From NCBI GenBank assembly GCA_014523495.1, contig JAATVM010000082.1, forward strand, positions 1 to 11,460: a stretch of DNA of 11,460 nt, given 5' to 3'. The position numbers and the translations under genes were made by a program. Under the pieces are notes generated by a model that did no database searches, had not been told where the DNA came from, and worked only from the letters and a program-made list of their open reading frames with translations. Each line of letters opens with the position of its first letter. Position 1 is the first letter of the stretch. This document shows, piece by piece, positions 1 to 6,937 of the stretch. Origin of the DNA: Nitrososphaerales archaeon TH1920 (GTDB taxonomy: Archaea; Thermoproteota; Nitrososphaeria; Nitrososphaerales; Nitrososphaeraceae).

Positions 1-374
1 AAGGAAAAAACATATCTTTATCGATAACTCCGCAGAATTCTTTAGACTTACTTAATGTGAGGATATTAAATCCAAAAGGAACATTATTGATTGATCAGAA
101 TTCTTCACAACCATTCTTTACTACAATCATCCCAACAATCAGTGGAAATTATTCAGCAGTACTAACTAGTCTTAAGAATGAGGATATTTACATAAATAGT
201 ATGTTTGCAAGTTCGGTCCTCTTTGATGGTAATAAAAATCCAAAAATTGAAATTTACACTATATTGGTTGGAGTGATAATTTTGGTCATTGGTATCGCTA
301 CATGTATTTTTTGGATAATTTTAGAATTCTTTGAGAGATTAAGAATGAGAACAAGATACAAACAGGTATCTTGA
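1..374 (+). CDS. C-terminal part of a membrane-anchored extracellular protein (5' end outside window)
   Basis: The reading frame is open from the first complete codon at position 3 to the TGA at 372-374, so this is the 3' end of a longer gene. The GTG at 57 is an internal Val codon, not a convincing start. About 80 residues of polar, beta-rich sequence (ending near NPKIEIY) are followed by one strongly hydrophobic segment (ILVGVIILVIGIATCIFWII, about nt 265-330) and a short basic tail (RLRMRTRYKQ). That layout is a C-terminal transmembrane anchor with the bulk outside and the basic tail in the cytoplasm (positive-inside rule). The beta-rich repeat-like ectodomain resembles many archaeal secreted or surface proteins, but I do not recognise a family. 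It converges on gatE with 114 nt between them. A short T-run at 460-464 might terminate it, but this is weak. Confidence 0.75.
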   Translation, partial: GKNISLSITPQNSLDLLNVRILNPKGTLLIDQNSSQPFFTTIIPTISGNYSAVLTSLKNEDIYINSMFASSVLFDGNKNPKIEIYTILVGVIILVIGIATCIFWIILEFFERLRMRTRYKQVS

Positions 375-488
375 AATTGATTTAGTTATGTTACGCTGGA
401 CATATTCAATTCAAGTAACATTAAGTGAATTCTAACGAGCGTTCTGAAATCAACAAATATTTTTAGTATTAAATGTTAACAAAAGCTA

Positions 489-2426
489 TTAGATGTTCTT
501 ACCATTAGCTGTTTGAATGTGTTCTGTCAATTTAGTTAAGAGCAATTTATTAACCTTTTCACCGTCAATTTTACCTCTTAGGATTGCCATACATCTACCC
601 ATTAAAAGTCCAATTGCATCAAAACCTTTTTGAGAAATTATCATTTTGTTTTCGGTTATTATCTTGCTTATGGTCTCATCAACAAATTCTTCGGTTATGC
701 TTTCAGTTCCAAGTGATTTTATGACTTCATCAACATCGTTGACTTCTCTCTTTAGTATTTTTTCTAGTATTATAGGAATTGATTCTTTAGATATTCTAGA
801 ATTATTTAGATGCATAAACAGGGTAAATAACAACTCATCAGTAAGGATTGAACTATCATATCCTTGTCTCTCCAAACTAACTAAATCCTCTGTCAGTTTA
901 GATACTACGAAAGACGGACTGAGTGAGGTCTGTGAGACTATCTTTTCAAAAAGAGAAAAATAGTGAGAATCAAAAATATTTTCTGCCAACGTCTTGTTAA
1001 TCCCGTATTTTTTGCTGATTTGTTCTATAACTACGTTCCATGGTTTAGGAATATTTTTGGATAATTCCTTTAATTTAATATTATCTATTGAAATATAGGG
1101 AATATCCGTTTCAGGATACATTCTTGAAGACCCAGGTCTGGGTCTGCTAAATACTGTAATACCGTCTAATCTAACAGAACGTGTTTCAGGAGCAACGCCT
1201 GAAAAAGATTTTTTGATTCTATCGAATAATTCAATTAATACTGTATTTAGTAACATTGCTGATCCACCTATTAATATAAATGCATCATTTTTGTCCATTT
1301 TTAGAATTGAAGATATCGATTTAACATCTTCACTACTAATTCCATAGTTTGGTAATTCATCTGAGTGAAAAATACCGCCGATTCCATAAGATCTTACAAG
1401 CTCTCCTAACTCCTTTCCCAATCTAATTCCTGGATATGGTTCAAAAGATAAGATTCCTTTAAAACCTCGCAAAACGAACGCCATAAACCTTGAATCATCA
1501 GTGAGGATTGTCTTTACTACTTTTGAAGATGATCTTTTTAATAAATCGGTAACATCTGTAATGCCATCTATGAATTTTGAATCATCAATGGTACGTTTTT
1601 TTAATTCTTTTGCGATTTGTTTTAATCCGTCTTGTCTTTTCGACTCATATTCAATAACAAGTGCGAGCTGTGATAGTTGCTGTACACCTTTCACTTCAAC
1701 TACAGGTCCATCATCTAATGAAATGTTAACATCCTGTCTGATACTTCCAAGTCCTCTTGTCACTTTTTTTGTCGATCGTAGTAATCGTCCCACGGTCTGA
1801 GCTACATTTGCTACAAAAATTGGAGAATTAGAAATTGGTTCAAGGGCGATTTCGATAAGAGGTATGCCTAATCTATCCAGAGAAAATATCTTGTTCCTGT
1901 CTTCGACATCCTCATCATCTTCATTTATTATTCTAGCGGCATCCTCTTCTAGACATATACTCTGGATACCTACTCTAACACCATCTACATCTAGAAAACC
2001 GTTTCGACCAACCAGAATCGTTCTTTGAAAGCCGGTGGTGTTTGAACCATCTATTACTATCTTTCTCATTACGTGTAATTCATCTTCAATAGTACAATGA
2101 AGTGCAAGAGAAATTGTTAATACTATTTCAAGTGCTTCCTTGTTAACCATTTGTGGAGGCTCTTCATCCGATTCTATTAGGCAGTTTGAATTTTTAGACG
2201 ATTGATATTTTACAGTCTTGATTTTTTTTGATTCAAAAAGAGCCGCTTGATCATAAGATCCCAATTCACTTTGAGTCGGACGCAAGTTCCTAGTAAAAGT
2301 AAGATCATTTTCGGTAGAATCAATTATTTTGCACTTGCAAAATAATTTATTCTTTGAATCCAGTTGTTGATGAATTTCAAGTCCAACTTTTAGTTTATTC
2401 TTAACAAAGGGTTCATTTTTGACCAA
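489..2426 (-). CDS. gatE: Glu-tRNA(Gln) amidotransferase subunit E
   Basis: GatE with GatD converts Glu-tRNA(Gln) to Gln-tRNA(Gln) in the cytoplasm, replacing the GlnRS that archaea lack. GatE binds the tRNA and carries the kinase/transamidase site, and GatD supplies ammonia. The 645 residues match the family length. Visible features: the N-terminal GatB/GatE signature GLEIHQQL (residues 15-22) with Cys30/Cys32 just after it; DGSNTTGFQRT (126-136) and RQDVNIS (230-236) of the cradle domain; an AspRS-like GAD insertion (about 300-405), which distinguishes GatE from bacterial GatB; GSSRMYPETDIPYI (432-445); and a helical YqeY-like tail (about 510-640). The start is a TTG at 2424-2426: no ATG or GTG lies between it and the upstream in-frame stop at 2463-2465, and GLEIH then falls at the expected distance. 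A TATA-like tract sits 24-40 nt upstream. gatD is not in this window. Confidence 0.96.
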   Translation of the reverse strand: MVKNEPFVKNKLKVGLEIHQQLDSKNKLFCKCKIIDSTENDLTFTRNLRPTQSELGSYDQAALFESKKIKTVKYQSSKNSNCLIESDEEPPQMVNKEALEIVLTISLALHCTIEDELHVMRKIVIDGSNTTGFQRTILVGRNGFLDVDGVRVGIQSICLEEDAARIINEDDEDVEDRNKIFSLDRLGIPLIEIALEPISNSPIFVANVAQTVGRLLRSTKKVTRGLGSIRQDVNISLDDGPVVEVKGVQQLSQLALVIEYESKRQDGLKQIAKELKKRTIDDSKFIDGITDVTDLLKRSSSKVVKTILTDDSRFMAFVLRGFKGILSFEPYPGIRLGKELGELVRSYGIGGIFHSDELPNYGISSEDVKSISSILKMDKNDAFILIGGSAMLLNTVLIELFDRIKKSFSGVAPETRSVRLDGITVFSRPRPGSSRMYPETDIPYISIDNIKLKELSKNIPKPWNVVIEQISKKYGINKTLAENIFDSHYFSLFEKIVSQTSLSPSFVVSKLTEDLVSLERQGYDSSILTDELLFTLFMHLNNSRISKESIPIILEKILKREVNDVDEVIKSLGTESITEEFVDETISKIITENKMIISQKGFDAIGLLMGRCMAILRGKIDGEKVNKLLLTKLTEHIQTANGKNI

Positions 2427-2449
2427 TATACAAATAATATGACAGAACC

Positions 2450-2466
2450 TTATTATTATTATTTAC
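2450..2466 (-). promoter_or_regulatory. Putative TATA box of gatE
   Basis: On the minus strand this reads GTAAATAATAATAATAA, lying 24-40 nt upstream of the TTG start of gatE. In archaea the TATA box is centred about 26-28 nt before the transcription start, so this predicts a leaderless or nearly leaderless mRNA. The tract is a TAA microrepeat, so the exact box is uncertain. Confidence 0.4.
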
Positions 2467-2480
2467 AACCTGTCAAGAAA

Positions 2481-2490
2481 TCTTTAATTT
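2481..2490 (+). promoter_or_regulatory. Putative TATA box of the 50-codon membrane gene
   Basis: TCTTTAATTT preceded by a purine-rich AAGAAA (BRE-like) lies 31-40 nt upstream of the ATG at 2521. With the gatE promoter it forms a compact divergent promoter region of about 95 nt. Confidence 0.35.
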
Positions 2491-2520
2491 CCCGCCTTTG
2501 GTCTCTATTTATGATTCGTA

Positions 2521-2673
2521 ATGATAGCTCATCTTTCCTTTCTATTATTAGCAATTTTGCCAAAAGGCACAGTAAGAGATGAAAGTACTTTTTTCATATT
2601 GGTTTCCATTCTTGTCGGACTGGTTGTAGCCGCATATATAATGAGAAGGAGAAGAAATAGACAAACACAGTGA
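2521..2673 (+). CDS. 50-residue small membrane protein
   Basis: An ATG-to-TGA frame of 50 codons fills the gap between gatE and the DUF309 gene. The product has two hydrophobic stretches: residues 1-13 (MIAHLSFLLLAIL) and about 24-40 (FFILVSILVGLVVAAYI), joined by a short polar loop (PKGTVRDEST). It ends in a strongly basic tail (MRRRRNRQTQ). This suggests either a two-pass hairpin or a signal segment plus one transmembrane helix, with the basic tail in the cytoplasm. I do not recognise a family. Support for a real gene comes from membrane-protein composition, a TATA-like box about 35 nt upstream, and a hairpin plus T-run just downstream (2690-2714). An overlapping ATG at 2511 is in another frame and gives only 23 codons. 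A small accessory subunit of a membrane complex is possible but speculative. Confidence 0.6.
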   Translation: MIAHLSFLLLAILPKGTVRDESTFFILVSILVGLVVAAYIMRRRRNRQTQ

Positions 2674-2689
2674 CCCAATTCAGTATTCT

Positions 2690-2714
2690 AAACTGTCTCA
2701 GTTTTGATCTTTTG
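2690..2714 (+). terminator. Putative hairpin/T-run terminator of the 50-codon gene
   Basis: AAACTG (2690-2695) and CAGTTT (2699-2704) form a perfect 6-bp stem with a 3-nt loop, followed by T-rich sequence (TTTT at 2702-2705 and 2711-2714). It lies 17 nt after the TGA of the small membrane gene and before the convergent DUF309 gene. Confidence 0.4.
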
Positions 2715-2753
2715 ATAGTTACACATCAATTATCTTTGTATATTCTATTTATC

Positions 2754-3305
2754 TTAAATCCTAAACTTTGAAACCTTAATTGATTTAACGATATCTGTGA
2801 TTTCATTTTTTAAAGAATCAATATCTATGTCAAGATATTTACCATACGAGTTATTCAATTTACTTAGTGCCCTTTTCATAATAGAAATACAAATTTCTAA
2901 TTCTCCCTTTTGGTAATGCACTAAAGCCGCTGCAACAAGAATGATACCATTCAATAGTACCTTTTCATCTCCCTGGGTGTGTTTCCAAGTACCTTCAAGA
3001 ACTTCATGCGTTCTCCAATATTTTTCATTGTTGAAAAGTTCGCGAGCCAACTTTATCGATTCTTCTTTATCAAGATCCTTCTCAATAATATTATCAATTT
3101 CTATAATTGGTGATATCAGTGATAGTTTGGATTTTATTTTTTCAATTTCTGATGGAGTAGGTATGCTTATATCAAGTTCAAGAAAATGATTTGCGACTCT
3201 GACATCTCTAATTACAATTTTATCGTCATGTAAAATCTTTTTAGATAAAGAAAGGATAGAAGTTGCGTCTTTTGGAAAATATTTTTCATTCTCAAGATAT
3301 ACCAT
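2754..3305 (-). CDS. DUF309 domain protein
   Basis: The C-terminal half (about residues 83-155) carries the DUF309 signature: LFNNEKYWRTHEVLEGTW (90-107), in which the WxxHExxE pattern is typical, then a helical stretch LLNGIILVAAALVHYQKG (117-134). DUF309 is a compact helical-bundle family of unknown biochemical role found in bacteria and archaea. The conserved His/Glu set hints at a metal or ligand site, but this is not established. The N-terminal 75 residues (VIRDVRVANHFLELDISIP region) look like a separate small alpha/beta segment. The start chosen is ATG at 3303-3305. The same frame stays open 35 codons further upstream, to a TAA at 3411-3413, without ATG, GTG or TTG. The gene stands alone, convergent with the 50-codon gene. 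Confidence 0.85.
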   Translation of the reverse strand: MVYLENEKYFPKDATSILSLSKKILHDDKIVIRDVRVANHFLELDISIPTPSEIEKIKSKLSLISPIIEIDNIIEKDLDKEESIKLARELFNNEKYWRTHEVLEGTWKHTQGDEKVLLNGIILVAAALVHYQKGELEICISIMKRALSKLNNSYGKYLDIDIDSLKNEITDIVKSIKVSKFRI

Positions 3306-3541
3306 GTATCTTATCAGTTCACACCATATCCTTTCATTGTATTCTTTACATGCTACACGCCAAAATAAATTGTTACGTAACTTAGAATAACCTAATAAAC
3401 GGATTGAGTCTTAATATTGATTAGCATAAGCACGTAGAACCCATTTGCATAGAATTTTTGTGATAATTTATCAAATTTAGCATTATGATATGTTTTGATG
3501 CTCGAATATTTGAGTCACTGCAGTTTTAAGACTCTAGTTGA

Positions 3542-4369
3542 TTAATAATTGAATAGCGTAAACAAATATGGTGTTTCTTTTTTTTCATCAATTGTCCAGG
3601 AGCTTGGCAGACTTACACATTCGACTATTTTCAATCCAAATTCATCTATGAATTGTCCCCATCCCCACCTAGATTTATCTCGCGAATATCGTCTATGCGT
3701 TTGACTTCCCATTAATGTAATACCTACCTTATGTAACTTTTCTTTATACTTTTTAAACTGATTTATTAAGCTATATGATATCATTTCTCCTAATTCAGGT
3801 AGGGCTGATATGAAGATCATTGTTTTTTCCAATTCGAATTTCGTGTAGTCTATCGAATTTGAATCGCCATTAATTATTTCATATTTTACGTTAGTAGAAA
3901 TAGATATTTCGTTTTGCAGATCGTATAAATTTTTATCAATCTCTATTCCCACCGCATTAAGACCAAGTATACTACCACAATATATTAGTCTACCATCACC
4001 TGATCCAATATCTATGACATTTTCGAAGCCTAGATCTTTTGCGATAAGAATCATCACAAGAGCCGAGAGTCCCCATGTTGGAAGAAATGGTTGATAATTC
4101 GTATCATATTTTTTGGAACTTAGCCAAAAATGATTAATATCTCCTTCATAGGATATACACGGAATATTAGAAAGTGTAAGATTTTGTTCCTTATAATATA
4201 TTTTGTTATACTTGAAAAAAGTATGCAGTTTTTCTACAAGTGATTTATCAAACAGGCTTTGATGATTTGATACCGGAATAAATTCTCTAATATGATTATA
4301 AGATTGAAATTCATCAAGATATTCGTTCTTAAGATTAACCAAAGATTGTGCCAAATACTTGTGATCCAA
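3542..4369 (-). CDS. Class I SAM-dependent methyltransferase-like protein
   Basis: A Rossmann-type methyltransferase core begins near residue 100. Motif I is VIDIGSGDGRL (118-128), the SAM-binding glycine loop. GIEID (141-145) follows at the end of strand 2, where the acidic residue should contact the ribose hydroxyls. NGDS (167-170) is the likely adenine-contacting acidic segment. No DPPY/NPPY motif is seen, so a DNA or RNA amino-methyltransferase is not indicated. Residues 1-95 are a helical N-terminal region I cannot assign, and the substrate is unknown. The 275-residue frame starts at TTG 4367-4369, immediately after an in-frame TAA (4370-4372). TTG codons 6 and 10 are alternatives, and the first internal ATG lies inside the core. 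The best TATA box is about 120 nt upstream, in front of a 31-codon ORF in the same frame (see findings). Confidence 0.8.
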   Translation of the reverse strand: MDHKYLAQSLVNLKNEYLDEFQSYNHIREFIPVSNHQSLFDKSLVEKLHTFFKYNKIYYKEQNLTLSNIPCISYEGDINHFWLSSKKYDTNYQPFLPTWGLSALVMILIAKDLGFENVIDIGSGDGRLIYCGSILGLNAVGIEIDKNLYDLQNEISISTNVKYEIINGDSNSIDYTKFELEKTMIFISALPELGEMISYSLINQFKKYKEKLHKVGITLMGSQTHRRYSRDKSRWGWGQFIDEFGLKIVECVSLPSSWTIDEKKETPYLFTLFNY

Positions 4370-4465
4370 TTAAATTTCACATCTGGATATTGTCAATAAA
4401 GTAAGTGAAAGTAGCTTATTAGTATACTTAACAGCATTGCAGTACGTGTTATCTAAATAATTCAT
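4370..4465 (-). CDS. Possible 31-codon leader ORF of the methyltransferase gene
   Basis: On the minus strand an ATG at 4463-4465 opens a 31-codon frame ending in TAA at 4370-4372, directly abutting the TTG start of the methyltransferase in the same frame. The product (beginning MNYLDNTYCN and ending SRCEI) matches nothing I recognise. The main support is the TATA-like element GTATAAATAAATT at 4484-4496, placed 19-31 nt before this ATG as expected for a leaderless transcript. It could be a leader peptide with termination-reinitiation, an N-terminal extension broken by a nonsense mutation or sequencing error, or non-coding 5' UTR. Confidence 0.3.
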   Translation of the reverse strand: MNYLDNTYCNAVKYTNKLLSLTLLTISRCEI

Positions 4466-4483
4466 AATATTTGAATAGTCCCA

Positions 4484-4496
4484 ATTTATTTATACA
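4484..4496 (-). promoter_or_regulatory. Strong TATA-like box upstream of the methyltransferase / leader ORF
   Basis: The minus strand reads GTATAAATAAATT, among the best TATA matches in the window. Its distance (19-31 nt) fits a transcript starting at or near the ATG at 4465, not the TTG at 4369. The rest of the 4370-4622 interval shows no RNA gene or further coding sequence that I can support. Confidence 0.5.
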
Positions 4497-4622
4497 AATC
4501 TGATCTACTACAATCAATTTCAAGCAATGCTAAACAATAAATGTTACTCGAGTTTTACATCATCTGATTTTAATTGAATAAAATAATAGATTGCTAGTGA
4601 GTTAGATCTGATTGATAAATAC

Positions 4623-5537
4623 TCATTTCATCAATTTCTTCAGAATACTTGGAATTTCGGCAGGTCTTTTTGCTACGGTAATATTTACTCTAGAGAAACT
4701 GGAAATTTTTGATTCTGCAGACCCGTAATTTCCATAAATGATTGCCCCAGCATGCCCCATTCTTTTTTCCTTGGGTGCAGATCGACCCGCAACATATGCT
4801 ACAACCGGTATATTGAAACCAGTTTTTTCGATATATTCAACAAGGGATTCCTCAGCATCTCCTCCAATTTCGCCAACTACAACAACTGAGTCTACCTCAT
4901 CTCTGTCGCTTATTAGATCAAATGCTTCTATCAAATTTGTCCCATTAATCGGATCACCGCCTATTCCTAGAGCTATTCTTTGTCCTATTCCGGCCTTTGA
5001 CAAATGAAACGAAACCTCATACATTAGAGTTCCACTCCTAGAAAAGACTGCAGTATTTCCCTTGATAAATGGTTGAGAGGGCATTATTCCAATTTTATTT
5101 ATTTTTGGAACTATTACACCCGGAGTATTCGGTCCTAAAATTCTTGCGCCATTAGTTTGGGCATAATCTAACGCTTCCATAGCGTCACGTATTGGAACAT
5201 GTTCTGGAATGGCCACAAGTAATTTTATTCCACTATTCACTGCGTCTTTTACTGCAGCAAGGAAGAATTGAGCTGGAACAAATATTCCCGATATCCTTAC
5301 ATTAAAATTCTTGCTAGCATCCTTAACAGAATCAAAAACAGGTATTCCTTCAAACGATTGACCTCCCTTATTAGGAGTTACACCTGCCACAATGTTTGTG
5401 CCATATTCTCTCATCAATCTAGTGTGGACCGAACCAAAATTTCCTGTTATTCCCTGAATTATCACCGGTTTATTACCATAGTCAGGATCTTCAGGTTTAC
5501 CTACCAGAATATCAAAAATATCAAATTTTTTAGACAT
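4623..5537 (-). CDS. sucD: Succinate-CoA ligase, alpha subunit
   Basis: SucD binds CoA and carries the phosphohistidine of succinyl-CoA synthetase (succinyl-CoA + NDP + Pi to succinate + CoA + NTP). The N-terminal CoA-binding fold shows VIIQGITGNFGSVHT (25-39) and VTPNKGGQSFEGIPVFDSV (53-71). ILGPNTPGVI (133-142) and the ligase domain follow (FSRSGTLMYEV 165-175; GIGGDPINGTN 191-201). The active-site histidine is in RMGHAGAI (259-266), predicted His262. At 304 residues it is slightly longer than bacterial SucD (about 289), with a short N-terminal extension. The ATG at 5535-5537 abuts the sucC stop codon and is preceded by a strong Shine-Dalgarno, so the two subunits should be co-translated. 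In an ammonia oxidiser the enzyme would serve the TCA cycle and the succinyl-CoA pool shared with the 3HP/4HB carbon-fixation cycle, which is inference here. Confidence 0.96.
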   Translation of the reverse strand: MSKKFDIFDILVGKPEDPDYGNKPVIIQGITGNFGSVHTRLMREYGTNIVAGVTPNKGGQSFEGIPVFDSVKDASKNFNVRISGIFVPAQFFLAAVKDAVNSGIKLLVAIPEHVPIRDAMEALDYAQTNGARILGPNTPGVIVPKINKIGIMPSQPFIKGNTAVFSRSGTLMYEVSFHLSKAGIGQRIALGIGGDPINGTNLIEAFDLISDRDEVDSVVVVGEIGGDAEESLVEYIEKTGFNIPVVAYVAGRSAPKEKRMGHAGAIIYGNYGSAESKISSFSRVNITVAKRPAEIPSILKKLMK

Positions 5538-6650
5538 CTATTTACTCCTCCCTATATATTGCACTAATGATGTGATTGCTTCTTCGACTGTGTCATACAG
5601 TTTTGCATTGCTATTTGAAAGCATCTGTTTAGCCTTGTCTGATTCCGCGCCTGAAATTCTGGCATAGATAGGAACACTAATCATGCCATCCTTATATGCG
5701 TCAAGGATAGCTTGGGCTACCAAGTCAGTTCTTACAATACCGCCGAACAAATTTACCAAAATCGCCTTGATTTTTGATAATTTGCTTATAACCTCTAATG
5801 CCTTGTAAATTGTTTCAGTTGTAGCCCTTCCACCAAAATCCAAAAAGGCACCCGGTTTTCCACCAGCATCATTAACGATGTCTAGCGTGGACATGACAAG
5901 ACCAGCACCGTTACCTATTATTGCAATGTTTCCCTCTAATTCTACGAAAGAGAAGCCACTCTTTTCGGCTTGTTCCTGCAACTCAGAAATTTGGATATAT
6001 TTTCTTAACTCAGGGTGTCTGAAAATTGAGTTATCATCAATGATAATTTTTGCGTCCAATGCTAGGCAAGTCCCGTCTCTTAGTATGGCCAGAGGATTTA
6101 TTTCTGCTAATTCAGCCTCATTTTCTCTAACGAGTTTTGCTAACTTTATCACTATATTTGAGAATGAATCAGCAGTTACGCCACTTAGGCCCAAATTTTT
6201 TGCAATGCTCTCTGCAATTGCCTGTGTTAATCCGCTAATAGAAATGTCTTGAATTACTTTATTTTCAACATATTCAATATCCATTCCTCCCTGACCAGAT
6301 GAAATTAATGAATAGGTCCTTTTACCTCTATTTAGGAACAATGAGAGATAAAGTTCTTTATCTATATCTACGGCCTCCTCAATTAGGATTATTTTTGGAA
6401 GTTCTCCATTTACTTCTTTATTTAATAACTCCGCAAACTTTGGTACAAGATCTTCCTTACTCATACATTTTAGTATGGCACCCGCTTTACCCCTTCCTCC
6501 AACAGTTAACTGTGATTTAAGGACAACAGGGAATTCCAGTTTGTCTGCAAATTGATTCAATTCTGATTGATTTTTTGCAAGATATGATTTTGGAATAGCA
6601 ATATCGTATTCAGTAAATAATTCTTTTCCCTGAAATTCTAATAATTTCAT
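5538..6650 (-). CDS. sucC: Succinate-CoA ligase, beta subunit (ATP-grasp)
   Basis: SucC pairs with SucD and provides nucleotide and succinate binding and specificity. The family N-terminus MKLLEFQGKELFTEYDI (1-17) leads into an ATP-grasp domain: FPVVLKSQLTVGGRGKAG (40-57) is the nucleotide-binding loop, and LAEINPLAIL with a following LALDAKI holds the metal-binding Asn/Asp region. The C-terminal ligase domain carries NGAGLVMSTLDIV, GGKPGAFLDFGG and NLFGGIVRTD, typical of SucC. At 370 residues it is near the usual 385-400. Start is ATG 6648-6650; its TAG stop (5538-5540) touches the sucD ATG with no gap. Family membership alone does not settle ATP versus GTP preference. The gene is divergent from a 55-codon membrane gene. 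Confidence 0.96.
   Translation of the reverse strand: MKLLEFQGKELFTEYDIAIPKSYLAKNQSELNQFADKLEFPVVLKSQLTVGGRGKAGAILKCMSKEDLVPKFAELLNKEVNGELPKIILIEEAVDIDKELYLSLFLNRGKRTYSLISSGQGGMDIEYVENKVIQDISISGLTQAIAESIAKNLGLSGVTADSFSNIVIKLAKLVRENEAELAEINPLAILRDGTCLALDAKIIIDDNSIFRHPELRKYIQISELQEQAEKSGFSFVELEGNIAIIGNGAGLVMSTLDIVNDAGGKPGAFLDFGGRATTETIYKALEVISKLSKIKAILVNLFGGIVRTDLVAQAILDAYKDGMISVPIYARISGAESDKAKQMLSNSNAKLYDTVEEAITSLVQYIGRSK
5544..5555 (-). promoter_or_regulatory. Shine-Dalgarno site of sucD inside the sucC 3' end
   Basis: The minus strand reads ATAGGGAGGAGT followed by AAATAG-ATG. The GGGAGGAG core is complementary to the CCUCC anti-SD and lies 7 nt before the sucD ATG. It is the clearest ribosome-binding site in the window, as expected for an operon-internal gene where leaderless initiation is impossible. 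Confidence 0.75.
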
Positions 6651-6679
6651 TCAGCAAGAATGTGAAGCCATTATGGTGA

Positions 6680-6698
6680 CTTATAATCCTATTTAAGC
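6680..6698 (-). promoter_or_regulatory. Putative TATA region of sucCD
   Basis: The minus strand reads CTTAAATAGGATTATAAG (6681-6698). Either CTTAAATAG (centred about 44 nt upstream of the sucC ATG) or GATTATAAG (about 34 nt upstream) could be the TATA box, giving a 5' UTR of roughly 5-20 nt. The short divergent region 6651-6747 serves both sucCD and the small gene opposite. Confidence 0.35.
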
Positions 6699-6716
6699 AA
6701 AGGACCCAGTTTGAAA

Positions 6717-6727
6717 ATTTATATATG
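6717..6727 (+). promoter_or_regulatory. TATA box of the 55-codon membrane gene
   Basis: ATTTATATATG lies 21-31 nt upstream of the ATG at 6748, the ideal archaeal TATA spacing for a leaderless transcript. A purine-rich TTGAAA just before it could act as BRE. It is one of the clearest promoter elements in the window. Confidence 0.55.
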
Positions 6728-6747
6728 TACTCCTAAATTCGTATTTT

Positions 6748-6915
6748 ATGGCTGAAAAAACGACTGCAGTGTGGCTTATCATTTTAACCATAATTGCTTG
6801 TGCCTCAGTACCTGCTGTCATGATATGGCTGACCACTACTCCTACTTCGTCAAAACCTGATTTGATACTTGGAATCACTGAATATCTGCCATATGGAAAT
6901 ACTTTGTTTAACTAA
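6748..6915 (+). CDS. 55-residue small membrane protein
   Basis: An ATG-to-TAA frame of 55 codons. A short charged N-terminus (MAEKTTA) precedes one strong hydrophobic helix, about residues 8-28 (VWLIILTIIACASVPAVMIW), then a polar outward-type segment (TTTPTSSKPDLILGITEYLP) ending GNTLFN. This fits a single-pass membrane protein or an uncleaved signal-anchor micro-protein. No family is recognised. Support for a real gene: a well-placed TATA box (6717-6727), start codon at the predicted transcription start, and a hairpin plus T7 terminator-like structure after the stop. An antisense frame over the same DNA (6693-6878) has no such signals. A regulatory or accessory role for a membrane complex cannot be inferred from sequence alone. 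Confidence 0.65.
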   Translation: MAEKTTAVWLIILTIIACASVPAVMIWLTTTPTSSKPDLILGITEYLPYGNTLFN

Positions 6916-6937
6916 GAAAATGTTATTTTCCATTTTA

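Noticed and set aside
57..374. A stand-alone 105-codon gene starting at GTG 57
   Set aside because: The frame is open to the left window edge, so the GTG is most likely an internal Val codon of a longer protein.
646..1800. Plus-strand ORFs opposite gatE (646-963, 1501-1800)
   Set aside because: Ser/Phe-rich shadows of the confident gatE frame with no promoter or family signal.
2450..2466. TAA microsatellite as a functional repeat
   Set aside because: Only about five units, and better explained as part of the gatE TATA region.
3372..3381. Palindrome GTTACGTAAC upstream of the DUF309 gene
   Set aside because: A single 10-bp palindrome in AT-rich DNA is expected by chance and is not clearly tied to a promoter.
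3306..3541. tRNA or structured RNA between the DUF309 and methyltransferase genes
   Set aside because: No cloverleaf, box motifs or long paired stem could be found by eye in this 236-nt gap.
3542..4369. Methyltransferase as a pseudogene
   Set aside because: SAM-binding motifs are intact over a full-length frame; only the upstream TAA is unusual, which a TTG start can explain.
6693..6878. 61-codon minus-strand ORF in the sucC upstream region
   Set aside because: It is antisense to the better supported 55-codon plus-strand gene and overlaps the divergent promoters; no start signals of its own.
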